Notes: generated by a model not told the origin, from the sequence alone. A stretch of 64,000 bases of DNA from Nonomuraea jabiensis (GCF_014204795.1 NZ_JACHMB010000001.1:6894501-6958500); one strand, 5' to 3'; positions 1-7,533 are shown, counted from the stretch's first letter. Translations and numbers: made by a program.

Positions 1-388
1 CGTCCGGCGGCACGTCGCCGTCCTCGCGCTCCATGACGAGGAACGGCGTGCCCAGATGCGCCGGGTCCGGCTCGAACCACAGGGCCCTGGGCGCTGGGAT
101 CCCAGCTTTTTCCCTGGCCAGGCGCATGATCTCGAACTGCGCCCCCAGGTCGTACGAAGGAAATACTGGAACGGCTTCCACAGCAGGTGCGAGCCTGGCT
201 ACGCAGCGCGTTCGGCCCTCGTCCCAGGTGGCGGTGAAGAACAGGGTCTCGCTGGACATGCCGTTCTCGGCGGGCCTGGACACTTCGGACACCGAGGCGC
301 TTCCGCCGACCCTTCCGCGTAACCAGCAGGCCAGGCTGTCGCGCAGCTCCACCAGGTCACGGGTGGAGGTGCGGATCTCTTCTGCCAT
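1..388 (-). CDS. Phosphotransferase (APH/ACAD10-like) family protein, 3' part cut by window edge
   Basis: The ATG is at 386-388 on the minus strand, behind a CAGGAGG ribosome site, and the frame runs open off the window edge, so only the N-terminal 129 codons are visible. The N-terminus (MAEEIRTSTRDLVELRDSL) continues into segments such as SSETLFFTATWD, FEIMRLAREKAGIPAPR and FLVMEREDG. These match the small lobe of aminoglycoside/choline-kinase-like phosphotransferases, where ER(E/D) marks the nucleotide-binding hinge. Actinobacterial members of this branch often accompany acyl-CoA dehydrogenases. A KstR2/TetR-like palindrome lies 50 bp upstream, which fits fatty-acid or sterol catabolism. 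Family is fairly sure; substrate is unknown. Confidence 0.75.
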   Translation of the reverse strand, partial: MAEEIRTSTRDLVELRDSLACWLRGRVGGSASVSEVSRPAENGMSSETLFFTATWDEGRTRCVARLAPAVEAVPVFPSYDLGAQFEIMRLAREKAGIPAPRALWFEPDPAHLGTPFLVMEREDGDVPPD

Positions 389-438
389 GGTCGGCCTCCT
401 GGGTGAACACCCGTCCCGGCTCAGTCGTATATCCCCAA

Positions 439-452
439 CCAAGCGCTTGTCT
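439..452. promoter_or_regulatory. TetR-type palindrome resembling a KstR2 site
   Basis: ACCAAGCGCTTGTC contains the perfect palindrome CAAGCGCTTG. It matches the published mycobacterial KstR2 consensus AnCAAGnnCTTGnT at all but the last base. It lies between the divergent phosphotransferase and NYN genes, and a second perfect palindrome, TGTCTAGAGACA (448-459), overlaps it. A role as operator is inferred. Confidence 0.45.
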
Positions 453-532
453 AGAGACAGGTGGCCGTTACGGTCAGGTACGCGGCAGCCGTACCCTTGT
501 CTGAAAGGGCATGTCACGAAGGGACAAGTGGG

Positions 533-1855
533 ATGAGTTCAGCGGGTGAAGGCCTGTCTCGCCCGCTTCCCGAGCAGGTGCGGCTCAATGTCGTCGATCT
601 GGCGTCCCAGGTCCTCGGGACGATGCCCGCTGCCTCCATACCGCCGCCCCTCCGGGGGATCGCCAAGTTCGAACCCCGCAAACGCGCCAAACTCGGCAGC
701 GCGCCCATCGCGGCGCAGCTCGAGAACGACAAGAAGTTCCGCGAGCTGGTGGCCGAATCGGTGGAGGCCGGCTGGCCCGAACTCGTGGCGTCCCTGGCCG
801 AGGGGAATGTCCCGCCGGCCGCCGACCCCGTGCTCGTGGCCGCGGCCGCCTACCTCACCCGTCCGCCCGGCTGGGCGGAGATGATCGAGGTCGCCCGTAC
901 GGACCTGGTGCAGTCGGCGGTGGCGGCCGAGGGGTCGGAGCGCGAGGAGGTCGTCGCCCGGCTCCGCGAGCAGCTGGCCGCGCAGAAGACCGCCGCCAAG
1001 GAGGAGGCCGACCGGCTGCGCGAGCAGCTCAGGACGGCCCGGGCGGAGAACTCTGACCTGAGGCGCAAGCTCCACGACGCCCGCGAGCGGGCCAAGGCCG
1101 CGGTGCAGCGGGCCGAGGAGATGGAGCACGCGGCGGAGGAGGCCAGGTCGGCCGCCTCGGCCGCGGGCAGCGCGGGGGAGTCCGAGCTGCGGCGGCTGCG
1201 CGAGCGGCTGGCCGACGTGGAGCGGCAGCTGGAGGCCTCCCGCCGGGCCGCCCGCGAGGGCAGGAGCATCGAGGACGCCCGCATCCGGGTGCTGCTCGAC
1301 GCGCTGCAGGACGCCTCGGCTGGGCTGCGCAGGGAGCTCGCCCTGCCCACGATGATCAGCCGGCCCGCCGACTCGGTCGCCGCGGTGACCGGCGAGTCGC
1401 CCGGCGTCCGGGGGGTGCCCGCGCGGGCGCTGGCCGACGACGACCCGCAGCTCCTCGACCAGCTCCTGGCGCTGCCGCAGGTCCACCTGATCATCGACGG
1501 CTACAACGTGACCAAGACCGGCTACGGCACGCTCACCCTGGCCGACCAGCGCACCCGGCTCATGGCCGGGCTCGGCGGGCTGGTGGCGCAGACCAGGGTC
1601 GAGGTGACCGTCGTGTTCGACGGGGCCGAGCTGAACTCCCCGGTGCAGGTCGTGGCGCCGCGCGGGGTGCGGGTGCTGTTCAGCCAGCCGGGGGAGATCG
1701 CCGACGACCTGATCCGCCAGCTCGTACGCGCCGAGCCGCCCGGCCGGGCCATGGCCGTGGTGTCGTCGGACCGCGAGGTGGCCGAGTCCGTCAGGCGGAT
1801 GGGAGCCAGACCCGTTCCGTCTGGCTTGCTGCTGCGCAGGCTGGGCCGGGCCTAG
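533..1855 (+). CDS. NYN-domain protein with long central coiled coil
   Basis: A 440-residue protein. I chose ATG 533 (MSSAGEGLSRPLPEQ), preceded by GAAGGGACAAG, over an upstream in-frame ATG at 461. Residues about 20-120 form a globular N-terminal part. Residues about 135-260 are dense in Glu/Arg/Ala heptads typical of a coiled coil. From about 317 to the end comes a YacP-like NYN domain, with the start motif LIIDGYNV, the acidic VVFDGAE and the VVSSDREV segments of PIN-like metal-dependent RNases. The architecture is common in actinobacteria, usually annotated as an RNA-binding NYN protein. Nuclease activity is inferred from the conserved Asp residues; the RNA target is unknown. Confidence 0.85.
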   Translation: MSSAGEGLSRPLPEQVRLNVVDLASQVLGTMPAASIPPPLRGIAKFEPRKRAKLGSAPIAAQLENDKKFRELVAESVEAGWPELVASLAEGNVPPAADPVLVAAAAYLTRPPGWAEMIEVARTDLVQSAVAAEGSEREEVVARLREQLAAQKTAAKEEADRLREQLRTARAENSDLRRKLHDARERAKAAVQRAEEMEHAAEEARSAASAAGSAGESELRRLRERLADVERQLEASRRAAREGRSIEDARIRVLLDALQDASAGLRRELALPTMISRPADSVAAVTGESPGVRGVPARALADDDPQLLDQLLALPQVHLIIDGYNVTKTGYGTLTLADQRTRLMAGLGGLVAQTRVEVTVVFDGAELNSPVQVVAPRGVRVLFSQPGEIADDLIRQLVRAEPPGRAMAVVSSDREVAESVRRMGARPVPSGLLLRRLGRA

Positions 1856-1931
1856 ATTACGTGCACCCCTTACGGGCGGATTTGCCGCGCCGTGGTAGGG
1901 ATCGGCGTCGTATCACGAATTGAGCGGATTA

Positions 1932-1945
1932 GGTGAGACCTCACC
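1932..1945. promoter_or_regulatory. Inverted repeat before the first NlpC/P60 gene
   Basis: GGTGAGACCTCACC is a perfect 6-bp inverted repeat with a 2-nt centre, about 50 bp upstream of the GTG at 1997. A TATAAT hexamer at 1974-1979 lies between it and the gene, but is too close to the start codon to be placed confidently as the -10. The binding protein is unknown. Confidence 0.3.
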
Positions 1946-1996
1946 CGCCACTTCTGTACTATTTCGCCCCAGATATAATCCCTGGGAGGCGACACA

Positions 1997-2974
1997 GTGA
2001 GGTTTGGCAGGGTGCCGGTGGCCGCGGGTCTCGCGTTCGGGCTGGTCCTGTCCCCTATGGGAGCCGCCGTCGCTGATCCCAGGCCCACCCTCGGGCAGGC
2101 CAAGGCCAAGCTCGACAAGCTCAACGACAAGGCCGACAAGGTCGTCGACCGCTTCAACACGGCCACCGAGCGCTACAAGGCCGCCAAGGGCGCCTACACC
2201 AAGCTGAACGACCGCTACAAGTCCAAGCTGGCGACGGTCGAGGACCTGCGTACCCAGGTGATCGGCATGGCCGTCGACAGCTACAAGCTCGGCACCGACC
2301 TGACCTCCTCCTTGCCCGGCCTGATGAGCGCGGACCGCCCCGACGACTTCCTGATGCGTCTGGCGCTGGCCGGGCAGCTCTCGCGGGAGCGGGCGGAGAA
2401 GCTGGCCGCGTTCGACCGGGAGAACCGCGGGCTGAAGGTCGAGCGGGACAAGGCGGAGGAGGCGCTGGAGGCGGCCGACCGGGAACGGGACGGGGTCGAG
2501 AAGGAGCGATCGGAGATCATGAAGCTGATCTCCGAGCAGAAGAAGCTCCTGAAGAAGCTGGGCGCCTACAACCCCGGCAACCCCAACAGCGTCGGCATCC
2601 AGTACACGGGCCCGGCCTCGGGCAACGCCGCCGCCGTCCTGCGCTTCGCCTATGCCCAGGTGGGCAAGCCGTACGTGTTCGGCGGGACGGGTCCGGGCGG
2701 CTGGGACTGCTCGGGCCTGACCCAGGCGGCGTGGCGCGCCGCGGGCGTGTCGCTGCCGCGCACGACCTGGCAGCAGTGGGCCTGGGGCGCGAGCCGTAAG
2801 GTCTCACTGAGCGCCCTCCAGCCGGGGGACCTCATTTTCAGCTCGAGCTTGGGTCACGTCAGTATCTACGCCGGCGACGGGAAAATCGTTCACGCGCCGC
2901 AGACCGGCGATGTGGTCAAGGTCGTCAAGCTCTCGTCGTACGGCGGCCGCCTCGTCGGTGCCATCCGCCCTTAG
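1997..2974 (+). CDS. Secreted coiled-coil NlpC/P60 peptidoglycan hydrolase (RipA-like)
   Basis: 325 residues from GTG 1997, with GGGAGG at 1984-1989. Residues 1-28 form a signal peptide ending near AAVADP. Residues about 35-190 are a Lys/Glu/Asp-rich coiled coil, as in RipA- and CwlO-type cell-wall hydrolases. A C-terminal C40 peptidase domain (about 205-325) carries Cys238 (WDCSG), His287 (LGHVS) and His299 (IVHAP), the catalytic triad of the family. Such enzymes cut the D-Glu-meso-DAP bond of stem peptides and aid cell separation or spore germination. A second NlpC/P60 gene lies 560 bp downstream with its own regulatory region, so the two look like paralogues under different control. Confidence 0.93.
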   Translation: MRFGRVPVAAGLAFGLVLSPMGAAVADPRPTLGQAKAKLDKLNDKADKVVDRFNTATERYKAAKGAYTKLNDRYKSKLATVEDLRTQVIGMAVDSYKLGTDLTSSLPGLMSADRPDDFLMRLALAGQLSRERAEKLAAFDRENRGLKVERDKAEEALEAADRERDGVEKERSEIMKLISEQKKLLKKLGAYNPGNPNSVGIQYTGPASGNAAAVLRFAYAQVGKPYVFGGTGPGGWDCSGLTQAAWRAAGVSLPRTTWQQWAWGASRKVSLSALQPGDLIFSSSLGHVSIYAGDGKIVHAPQTGDVVKVVKLSSYGGRLVGAIRP

Positions 2975-3056
2975 TCTACTACGCCGCATCGTTGACCGGG
3001 TCCGGTCGCGATCGGCGGGCGGGGTGCCATGGGAACGATCCACAAGCCGCAACAAG

Positions 3057-3072
3057 TGTGACAAACGCGACA
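3057..3072. promoter_or_regulatory. Second, degenerate CRP-like site
   Basis: TGTGACAAACGCGACA keeps the TGTGA half-site and N6 spacing, but its right half is CGACA instead of TCACA. It lies 48 bp, centre to centre, from the perfect site at 3104-3120. It may be a weak cooperative site or chance. Confidence 0.3.
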
Positions 3073-3100
3073 TTTGGGGCCTGACAAACAGGCGCGAAAG

Positions 3101-3124
3101 CAAATGTGAGCAGAGTCACATTTG
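3101..3124. promoter_or_regulatory. Perfect CRP-type palindrome upstream of riboswitch-controlled NlpC/P60 gene
   Basis: CAAATGTGA-GCAGAG-TCACATTTG is a perfect 9-bp inverted repeat containing TGTGA-N6-TCACA, the consensus of E. coli CRP and mycobacterial Rv3676. It lies about 430 bp upstream of the gene start. A promoter could be TTGCCG (3205-3210)/TAGCTT (3229-3234), or one with TATCTG near 3176-3181 as its -10. From memory, the mycobacterial cell-wall gene rpfA also has both a CRP site and a c-di-AMP leader, so the pairing is plausible. Confidence 0.65.
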
Positions 3125-3365
3125 GATAACGGAACCTGGCGTTCCAGCAGGGATTTTCATCCTTACTGACTCCACTATCTGATCTTTACAGGCGGTGTCC
3201 CGCTTTGCCGATCCTTGACCCTTCGGCGTAGCTTCTGGCGACGTCGCGGTGAACAAGCCATGTCCTCCGCGAACCCGCACCGGTCTCATCCGGTGTGAGA
3301 CAGATAAAGATCCGCTGGTCAACCGCCCAAACGTCCCCATATCGACACATCGATCGGGCGGTCGG

Positions 3366-3520
3366 CCTGCCGAATCCGTGCAGCCAGGAGGCACGGAGCC
3401 GGGGACCCAGCGATCCCAGTTCCCCAGGGATCAGGGGTGAATCGGCGCGCACCTCGCGCCGTAGGGCGACTTCCAGGCCCGAATCCGTCAGCTAACCCGG
3501 TAGGCATTCGTGGAAGACAC
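3366..3520 (+). ncRNA. c-di-AMP riboswitch (ydaO/yuaA leader)
   Basis: The leader of the second NlpC/P60 gene carries the conserved blocks of the ydaO class in order: TGCCGAATCCG near 3368, GGGGACCCAG (3401-3410), GGGGTGAATCGG (3434-3445), GTAGGGCGAC (3461-3470), then CCGAATCCGTCAGCTAACC and GGTAGGC (about 3479-3505). These are the two pseudo-symmetric ligand-binding halves known from Bacillus ydaO. In actinobacteria this class mostly precedes cell-wall hydrolases and resuscitation factors, and ligand binding usually turns the gene off. The exact ends are approximate. The ribosome site AAGGAG follows at once (3521-3526). Confidence 0.92.
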
Positions 3521-3531
3521 AAGGAGAAATC

Positions 3532-4110
3532 CTGTCTACCTCTCTGCATAACCCCCGTCTGTCCCGCATTGCCCTGAGTGGCGTAGCGCTCACGATGACC
3601 GTGACGGCCGGAGGTGCGATCCTCCATGCCCCAACGGCTCAGGCGGCGACGACCGAGTCGGCTTCGGCGACCAAGGCGGCCGCAACCGCCGGCACCTCGA
3701 AGACGACCTCGGCCGCGGCGCTGAGGGCGGCCAAAGTGGCCCGTCAGAAGGTGAAGGCCCGCAAGGCCGTCTCCGTGGCCAAAAACCAGGTCGGCGACCC
3801 GTACAGGTACGGAGCCACGGGCCCTGGTTCGTTCGACTGCTCCGGACTCGTCCAGTACGCCTGGAAGAAGGCCGGGGTGAAGCTCCCGCGCGTGGCGGCC
3901 AGCCAGTTCGCCCGCATCAGGAACAAGGTCTCGTGGCGGAACCTGCAGCCCGGCGACCTGATGTTCTTCAGGGGGCTCGGCCATGTGGGCATGTATGTCG
4001 GCAAGGGCAAGATGGTCCACTCGCCTCGGACAGGCGAACGGGTACGCATCGACAAGCTGGGAGGGTGGCGGCGGGCGTCGTTCGTCGGCGCTGTCCGTCC
4101 CGGCATGTGA
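3532..4110 (+). CDS. Secreted NlpC/P60 hydrolase under c-di-AMP riboswitch control
   Basis: 192 residues if translation starts at CTG 3532, five bases after AAGGAG. The first ATG (3595) would remove most of the signal peptide, whereas the CTG start gives a normal one (STSLHNPRLSRIALSG, then a hydrophobic run ending AHP/TAQA near residue 38). After an Ala/Lys-rich linker, the C40 domain (about 85-190) has Cys103 (FDCSG), His151 (LGHVG) and His163 (MVHSP), a complete triad. It is a short relative of the upstream paralogue without the coiled coil. Role: peptidoglycan stem-peptide cleavage outside the membrane, controlled by c-di-AMP and perhaps a CRP-like factor. A terminator follows directly. 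Confidence 0.9.
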   Translation: MSTSLHNPRLSRIALSGVALTMTVTAGGAILHAPTAQAATTESASATKAAATAGTSKTTSAAALRAAKVARQKVKARKAVSVAKNQVGDPYRYGATGPGSFDCSGLVQYAWKKAGVKLPRVAASQFARIRNKVSWRNLQPGDLMFFRGLGHVGMYVGKGKMVHSPRTGERVRIDKLGGWRRASFVGAVRPGM

Positions 4111-4114
4111 AGAA

Positions 4115-4167
4115 GCCCCGCCCGGGTTCTCCCGGGCGGGGCTCTCCGATTTCCTTTTTTGTTTTTT
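4115..4167 (+). terminator. Intrinsic terminator of the NlpC/P60 gene
   Basis: A perfect 12-bp stem, GCCCCGCCCGGG (4115-4126) with CCCGGGCGGGGC (4131-4142), has a TTCT loop and is followed after a few bases by a T-rich tract (4150-4167). It starts four bases after the stop codon. Confidence 0.93.
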
Positions 4168-4170
4168 TAC

Positions 4171-4937
4171 GGCGGAGCACGGGCGGCGCCACCCGCCGTA
4201 CTCCGGCACAGGGCCTCCAGGGAGACGCCCTCTGACCCGCACATGGCCCCCACCGCAACGGCGCCCCCTCAACACAGCAACCCCACACCCACACCGCCGG
4301 TCCCACGCCTCACGGCCCCGCAGCCACCACGACCCACGCTGGCCGGTCCCACGCCTCGGGGCCTCGCAGCCCCACGACCCAGGACCCTCGGTTGGCGGCT
4401 CACGGCCCCACGACCTACGACCCTCGGTCGTCGCCTCACGGGCCCCACGACCACGACACGCGGCCTACAACCGCCCGGCCCACGGCTCACAGCCCCACGC
4501 CCCTCGGCTCATGGCTCACGGCCCGACGGCGCGTCGCTCAGCCCTGCGGCTCACGGCCTCACGGTCTCACGCTCTGGCTCATGCCCCTCCCCCCGGCTCA
4601 TGTCCCTCGGCCCGTGGCTCATGTCCCTCGGCCCGTGGCTCACGTCCCTCGGCCCACGAGCACGCTCCTCGGCCCACGCCCCAGGCCCCAGGCCCCACGC
4701 TCCGCGCCCCACGCCCCGGGACCCACCGCCCTGCGGCTGACGGCCCGCGGCTCGCGGGCCAGGGACTCCCGGCCGATGGCCCAGTGTGCGGTGCTCTGGC
4801 TCGCGGGCGACCCCATGTGGTGCGGATGGACGGCTCGCAAGGGTGCGCGGTCCTTCGCTTGCCCGTCTCCCCTCGTGCTCCCGGTCACGCCGGAGGTGGT
4901 CGAGTTCCGGAGTGCGGGGTCTGGGCTGGGGGGCGGC
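4171..4937. other. Gene-free C-rich repetitive stretch
   Basis: About 770 bases in which the top strand is rich in C and A and poor in T. Words such as GGCTCACGG, CGGCCCACG and CCTCGG recur throughout. Several reading frames stay open at once and give only Pro/Arg/His/Thr-rich low-complexity peptides without motifs, so I see no supported gene. It separates a strong terminator from a leaderless peptidase gene. Confidence 0.6.
4595..4657 (+). repeat. Three tandem 21-bp repeats
   Basis: Units at 4595-4615, 4616-4636 and 4637-4657. The first two are identical (GGCTCATGTCCCTCGGCCCGT) and the third differs at three positions. This is the clearest part of the wider repetitive stretch. Confidence 0.85.
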
Positions 4938-4943
4938 TACGAT
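4938..4943 (+). promoter_or_regulatory. -10 element of a leaderless transcript (TACGAT)
   Basis: TACGAT ends 8 nt before the GTG at 4952 and no Shine-Dalgarno is present, so transcription should begin at or next to the start codon. Confidence 0.55.
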
Positions 4944-4951
4944 CGGGCAGC

Positions 4952-5770
4952 GTGTCAGGGCAGGTGGGTCGGCGGGCTGCGATCGTCTCCGTCCTGCTCA
5001 TCGCCGCCGCCTCCGCCAGCGCCCCCACCGCCGATTCCCCCATCCTTCCCGCCGAAGTCCGCGATCTGTGGGGTGACGGCGAGGTCGTGGTCCGAGGGGT
5101 GCGGGCGGTGGTCGTCGGCCGGCAGGCCGCACCCGGTGAGCTCGGCGACATCGCGCGCAGGGCGGATCGGGCGGGGCGGCGGGTGTCGGCAGTGCTCGGA
5201 AGGTCAGTACGACCGCTCATAGTCGTGCCCTCGTCCGCTGCCGAGGCGGCCGGGCTGGCCGGGGTGGGGCGGGTCGATGGGCTGGCGGCGGTGGCCGATC
5301 GCGGGCGGGTGATCATCGTTCCCGAGTTCTTCGCCAGGCTGAACTCCGTCGGTAAGGACGTCGTACTCGCCCATGAGCTCACCCACGTCGTGGCCGGCAC
5401 CGATCGCCTGCCCCCGTGGCTCTATGAAGGGTTCGCCGACTACGTCGGCTATCGCGACTCCGGGCTCCCCGTGAGGACCGCGGCCGCCGAGCTCGCCGCT
5501 GAGGTGCGGGCCGGGAGGGTGCCGGGGGAATTGCCCGGGCCTGCGGCTTTCGCGGCTGACGGGCGGGACCCCGTCCGGCTTGCGCGGGCGTACCAGGAGG
5601 CTTGGCTGGCGTGTCGCTTCCTCGCTGACCGGTTCGGTGAGAGGACGCTGGTGAGGCTCTACCGTGACGCCCGGCTGGGCGGCGTAGACCGAGCACTCGC
5701 CGCGCTCGGGCTCTCCGTGGCCACGCTGACGGCACGGTGGCGCGACTACGTGCGGGACCAGCTCGCGTGA
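4952..5770 (+). CDS. Exported peptidase MA-like zinc metallopeptidase
   Basis: 272 residues from GTG 4952. The frame is open far upstream, but only this start gives a sensible N-terminus (VSGQVGRRAAIVSVLLIAAA, a signal peptide or anchor) and follows a leaderless -10. The gluzincin motif HELTH begins at His141, and the downstream glutamate helix WLYEGFADYVGY (about 157-168) supplies the third zinc ligand. This is the peptidase-MA arrangement, with a C-terminal helical tail. The enzyme probably acts outside the membrane; its substrate is unknown. The next gene, another metallopeptidase, begins 11 bases later, so the two are likely cotranscribed. Confidence 0.82.
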   Translation: MSGQVGRRAAIVSVLLIAAASASAPTADSPILPAEVRDLWGDGEVVVRGVRAVVVGRQAAPGELGDIARRADRAGRRVSAVLGRSVRPLIVVPSSAAEAAGLAGVGRVDGLAAVADRGRVIIVPEFFARLNSVGKDVVLAHELTHVVAGTDRLPPWLYEGFADYVGYRDSGLPVRTAAAELAAEVRAGRVPGELPGPAAFAADGRDPVRLARAYQEAWLACRFLADRFGERTLVRLYRDARLGGVDRALAALGLSVATLTARWRDYVRDQLA

Positions 5771-5781
5771 GGGGGAGGCAG

Positions 5782-7470
5782 ATGAGCGAACGGCGGAACG
5801 TGGACGACGCGTCGCAAGAGGCGTCGAAGGAGGGTGAGGAGGCCGGAGGAACGGCGCAGGGCCCGGCGGCGGGCTCAGCGGCGGGCCCGGCGGCGGGCCC
5901 AGCGGAGGGCCCAGCGGAGGGCCCGGTGGCGGGCATGGCGGTGGACATGGCGGTGGGCATGGCGGCGGGCCCGGGGGCCGAGCCGCCGGGCGTCGGGGCG
6001 ACGCAGCCGGAGGGGGCGCGGCCGGAGAGGGCGCGGCCGGAGAGGGCGCAGGAGCCCGTACCGGTCCAGGAGGCCGCTTCGGTGGGCGTGGCGGGGACCG
6101 TGAGAGGGGAGAGCGGCGGCCCGGTGGTGTCCGGGGGCGCGGTGTTCGTGGAGGGGGAGAGCGGCGGCGGGAGGCGGGGGCATGGTGAGGGTGTGTCCGT
6201 GAACGGGGGAGGGCCGCCGGAGTCCGACGGCGAGCGGCGGCTGAGGCGGCAGGCGGCGGTGGCGGCCGTGCTGCTCGGCCTGGTGATCGCGGCCGTGGCC
6301 GCCTTCAGCACCCCCTGGCACCTGCTGACCTCCGGACCGCCCGACCCGGCCCGCGACTTCACCGCCGCGCAGATCGCCAGGTCCGAGGCGTTCGACGCGG
6401 CCAGCATCCTGCCCGGCTACCTCTCGCTGGCCCTCACGCTGATCATCGCCGGGCTGCTCGTCGCCACCCCGCTCGGCGTGAAGCTGGTGGCATGGCTCAA
6501 AGGCCCCTGGTGGCTCCGCGTGGTGCTGGGGGTCGTCGTCATCACCCTCTTCACCCAGCTGATCAAGCTGCCGGTCTCCATCTGGGGTGAGACGCTGCTG
6601 CGCGGCTACGGCCTGTCCATCCAGACCTGGGGGTCGTGGGCCAGTGACCGGCTGAAGAACATAGGTGTCGACGCCTTCATGCTCAGCCTGATGCTGCTGG
6701 TGCTCGTGGCGCTGGCCCGCAGGTTCAGGCGCTGGTGGATCCCGGCCGCCGTGGGCGCGTTCGCACTGACGGTGCTGGCGTCGTTCGTCTATCCGGTGGT
6801 GTTCGAGCCGCTGTTCAACGACTTCACGACCATGCAGCAGGGCCAGCTGCGCACCGAGCTCCTGGACATGGCCGAGCGGGACGGCGTGCCGGTCGAGGAC
6901 GTGCTGGTCGCCGACGCCTCCCGCAGGACGACGGCGCTGAACGCCTACGTGTCCGGGTTCGGGGCCACGCGCCGCATCGTCGTCTACGACACGCTGCTCA
7001 GGGCCCCGAAGGCGGAGGTCGAGCTGGTCGTGGCGCACGAGCTGGGCCACGCCAAGACCGACGACGTGCTCTACGGCACGTTCATCGGCGCCCTGGGGGC
7101 CGCGCTGGGCGCGATCCTGCTGTTCTGGGTGTTCGAGCTGGTACGCCGCCGCACCGGCGTCAAGGGCCTGGGCGATCCGCGCGCGGTCGGCGCGGTCATC
7201 GGCCTGATGACCTTCGGCTCACTGCTCATGAGCCCCGCCGAGAACCTGATCAGCCGCCACATCGAGGCCAGGGCCGACCTGCACGCGCTGGACCTCACGC
7301 GCGACCCGGCCACGTTCATAGCGATGCAGAAACGCCTGGCAGTTACCAATATTTCCGACTTGTCGCCGGATGCGGTGGAATATGTGCTCTATGCCTCCCA
7401 TCCTTCCAGCCCCGAGCGCATCGCGATGGCCCGTGCATGGGCCAAGCTGAACGGCGTCCCCGTGCAGTGA
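5782..7470 (+). CDS. Membrane M48 (Ste24/CAAX-like) metallopeptidase with a low-complexity N-terminal tail
   Basis: 562 residues from ATG 5782, with GGGGGAGG just upstream. Residues about 20-145 are an unusual Ala/Gly/Pro/Glu tail of short tandem units (GPAAG, GPAEG, GMAVDMAV, RPERA). The core starts with a membrane helix at about 155-180, followed by further helices, as in Ste24 peptidases. HELGH begins at about His419, and the conserved RHIEARAD segment (Glu about 495) provides the third zinc ligand. The family degrades or processes membrane proteins from the cytoplasmic face. The stop codon lies inside a 12-bp tandem repeat and overlaps the next start, so the genes are translationally coupled. 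Confidence 0.9.
   Translation: MSERRNVDDASQEASKEGEEAGGTAQGPAAGSAAGPAAGPAEGPAEGPVAGMAVDMAVGMAAGPGAEPPGVGATQPEGARPERARPERAQEPVPVQEAASVGVAGTVRGESGGPVVSGGAVFVEGESGGGRRGHGEGVSVNGGGPPESDGERRLRRQAAVAAVLLGLVIAAVAAFSTPWHLLTSGPPDPARDFTAAQIARSEAFDAASILPGYLSLALTLIIAGLLVATPLGVKLVAWLKGPWWLRVVLGVVVITLFTQLIKLPVSIWGETLLRGYGLSIQTWGSWASDRLKNIGVDAFMLSLMLLVLVALARRFRRWWIPAAVGAFALTVLASFVYPVVFEPLFNDFTTMQQGQLRTELLDMAERDGVPVEDVLVADASRRTTALNAYVSGFGATRRIVVYDTLLRAPKAEVELVVAHELGHAKTDDVLYGTFIGALGAALGAILLFWVFELVRRRTGVKGLGDPRAVGAVIGLMTFGSLLMSPAENLISRHIEARADLHALDLTRDPATFIAMQKRLAVTNISDLSPDAVEYVLYASHPSSPERIAMARAWAKLNGVPVQ
5860..6052 (+). repeat. Short in-frame tandem repeats in the M48 gene tail
   Basis: Repeated 12- to 15-bp units built on GGCCCGGCGGCGGGC and GGAGAGGGCGCGGCC encode GPAAGPAEG- and RPERA-type repeats. 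Unit lengths are multiples of three, so gain or loss would alter tail length but keep the frame. Confidence 0.7.
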
Positions 7471-7533
7471 CGCGTGAAGTGACGCGTGCAGTGACGCGTG
7501 CAGTGACACGTGCAGTGACAAGTGCAGTGACAC
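7462..7533 (+). repeat. Six 12-bp tandem repeats spanning the M48 stop and the pimB start
   Basis: Six copies of GTGCAGTGACGC-type units run from 7462 to 7533, with one A variant in copy 2 and changes at the last two bases of some later copies. In the upstream frame each copy contains a TGA stop; in the downstream frame each contains a GTG codon (7467, 7479, 7491, 7503, 7515, 7527). Changes in copy number would therefore keep both the stop and the coupled start. Confidence 0.92.

Noticed and set aside
3319-4275. 318-codon minus frame over the c-di-AMP leader and NlpC/P60 gene
   Set aside because: It opposes a recognised riboswitch and gene and contains no motif.
3983-4951. N-terminal extension of the peptidase MA gene through the repetitive stretch
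   Set aside because: The extension is low complexity, crosses a strong terminator, and the GTG at 4952 has a signal peptide and a promoter.
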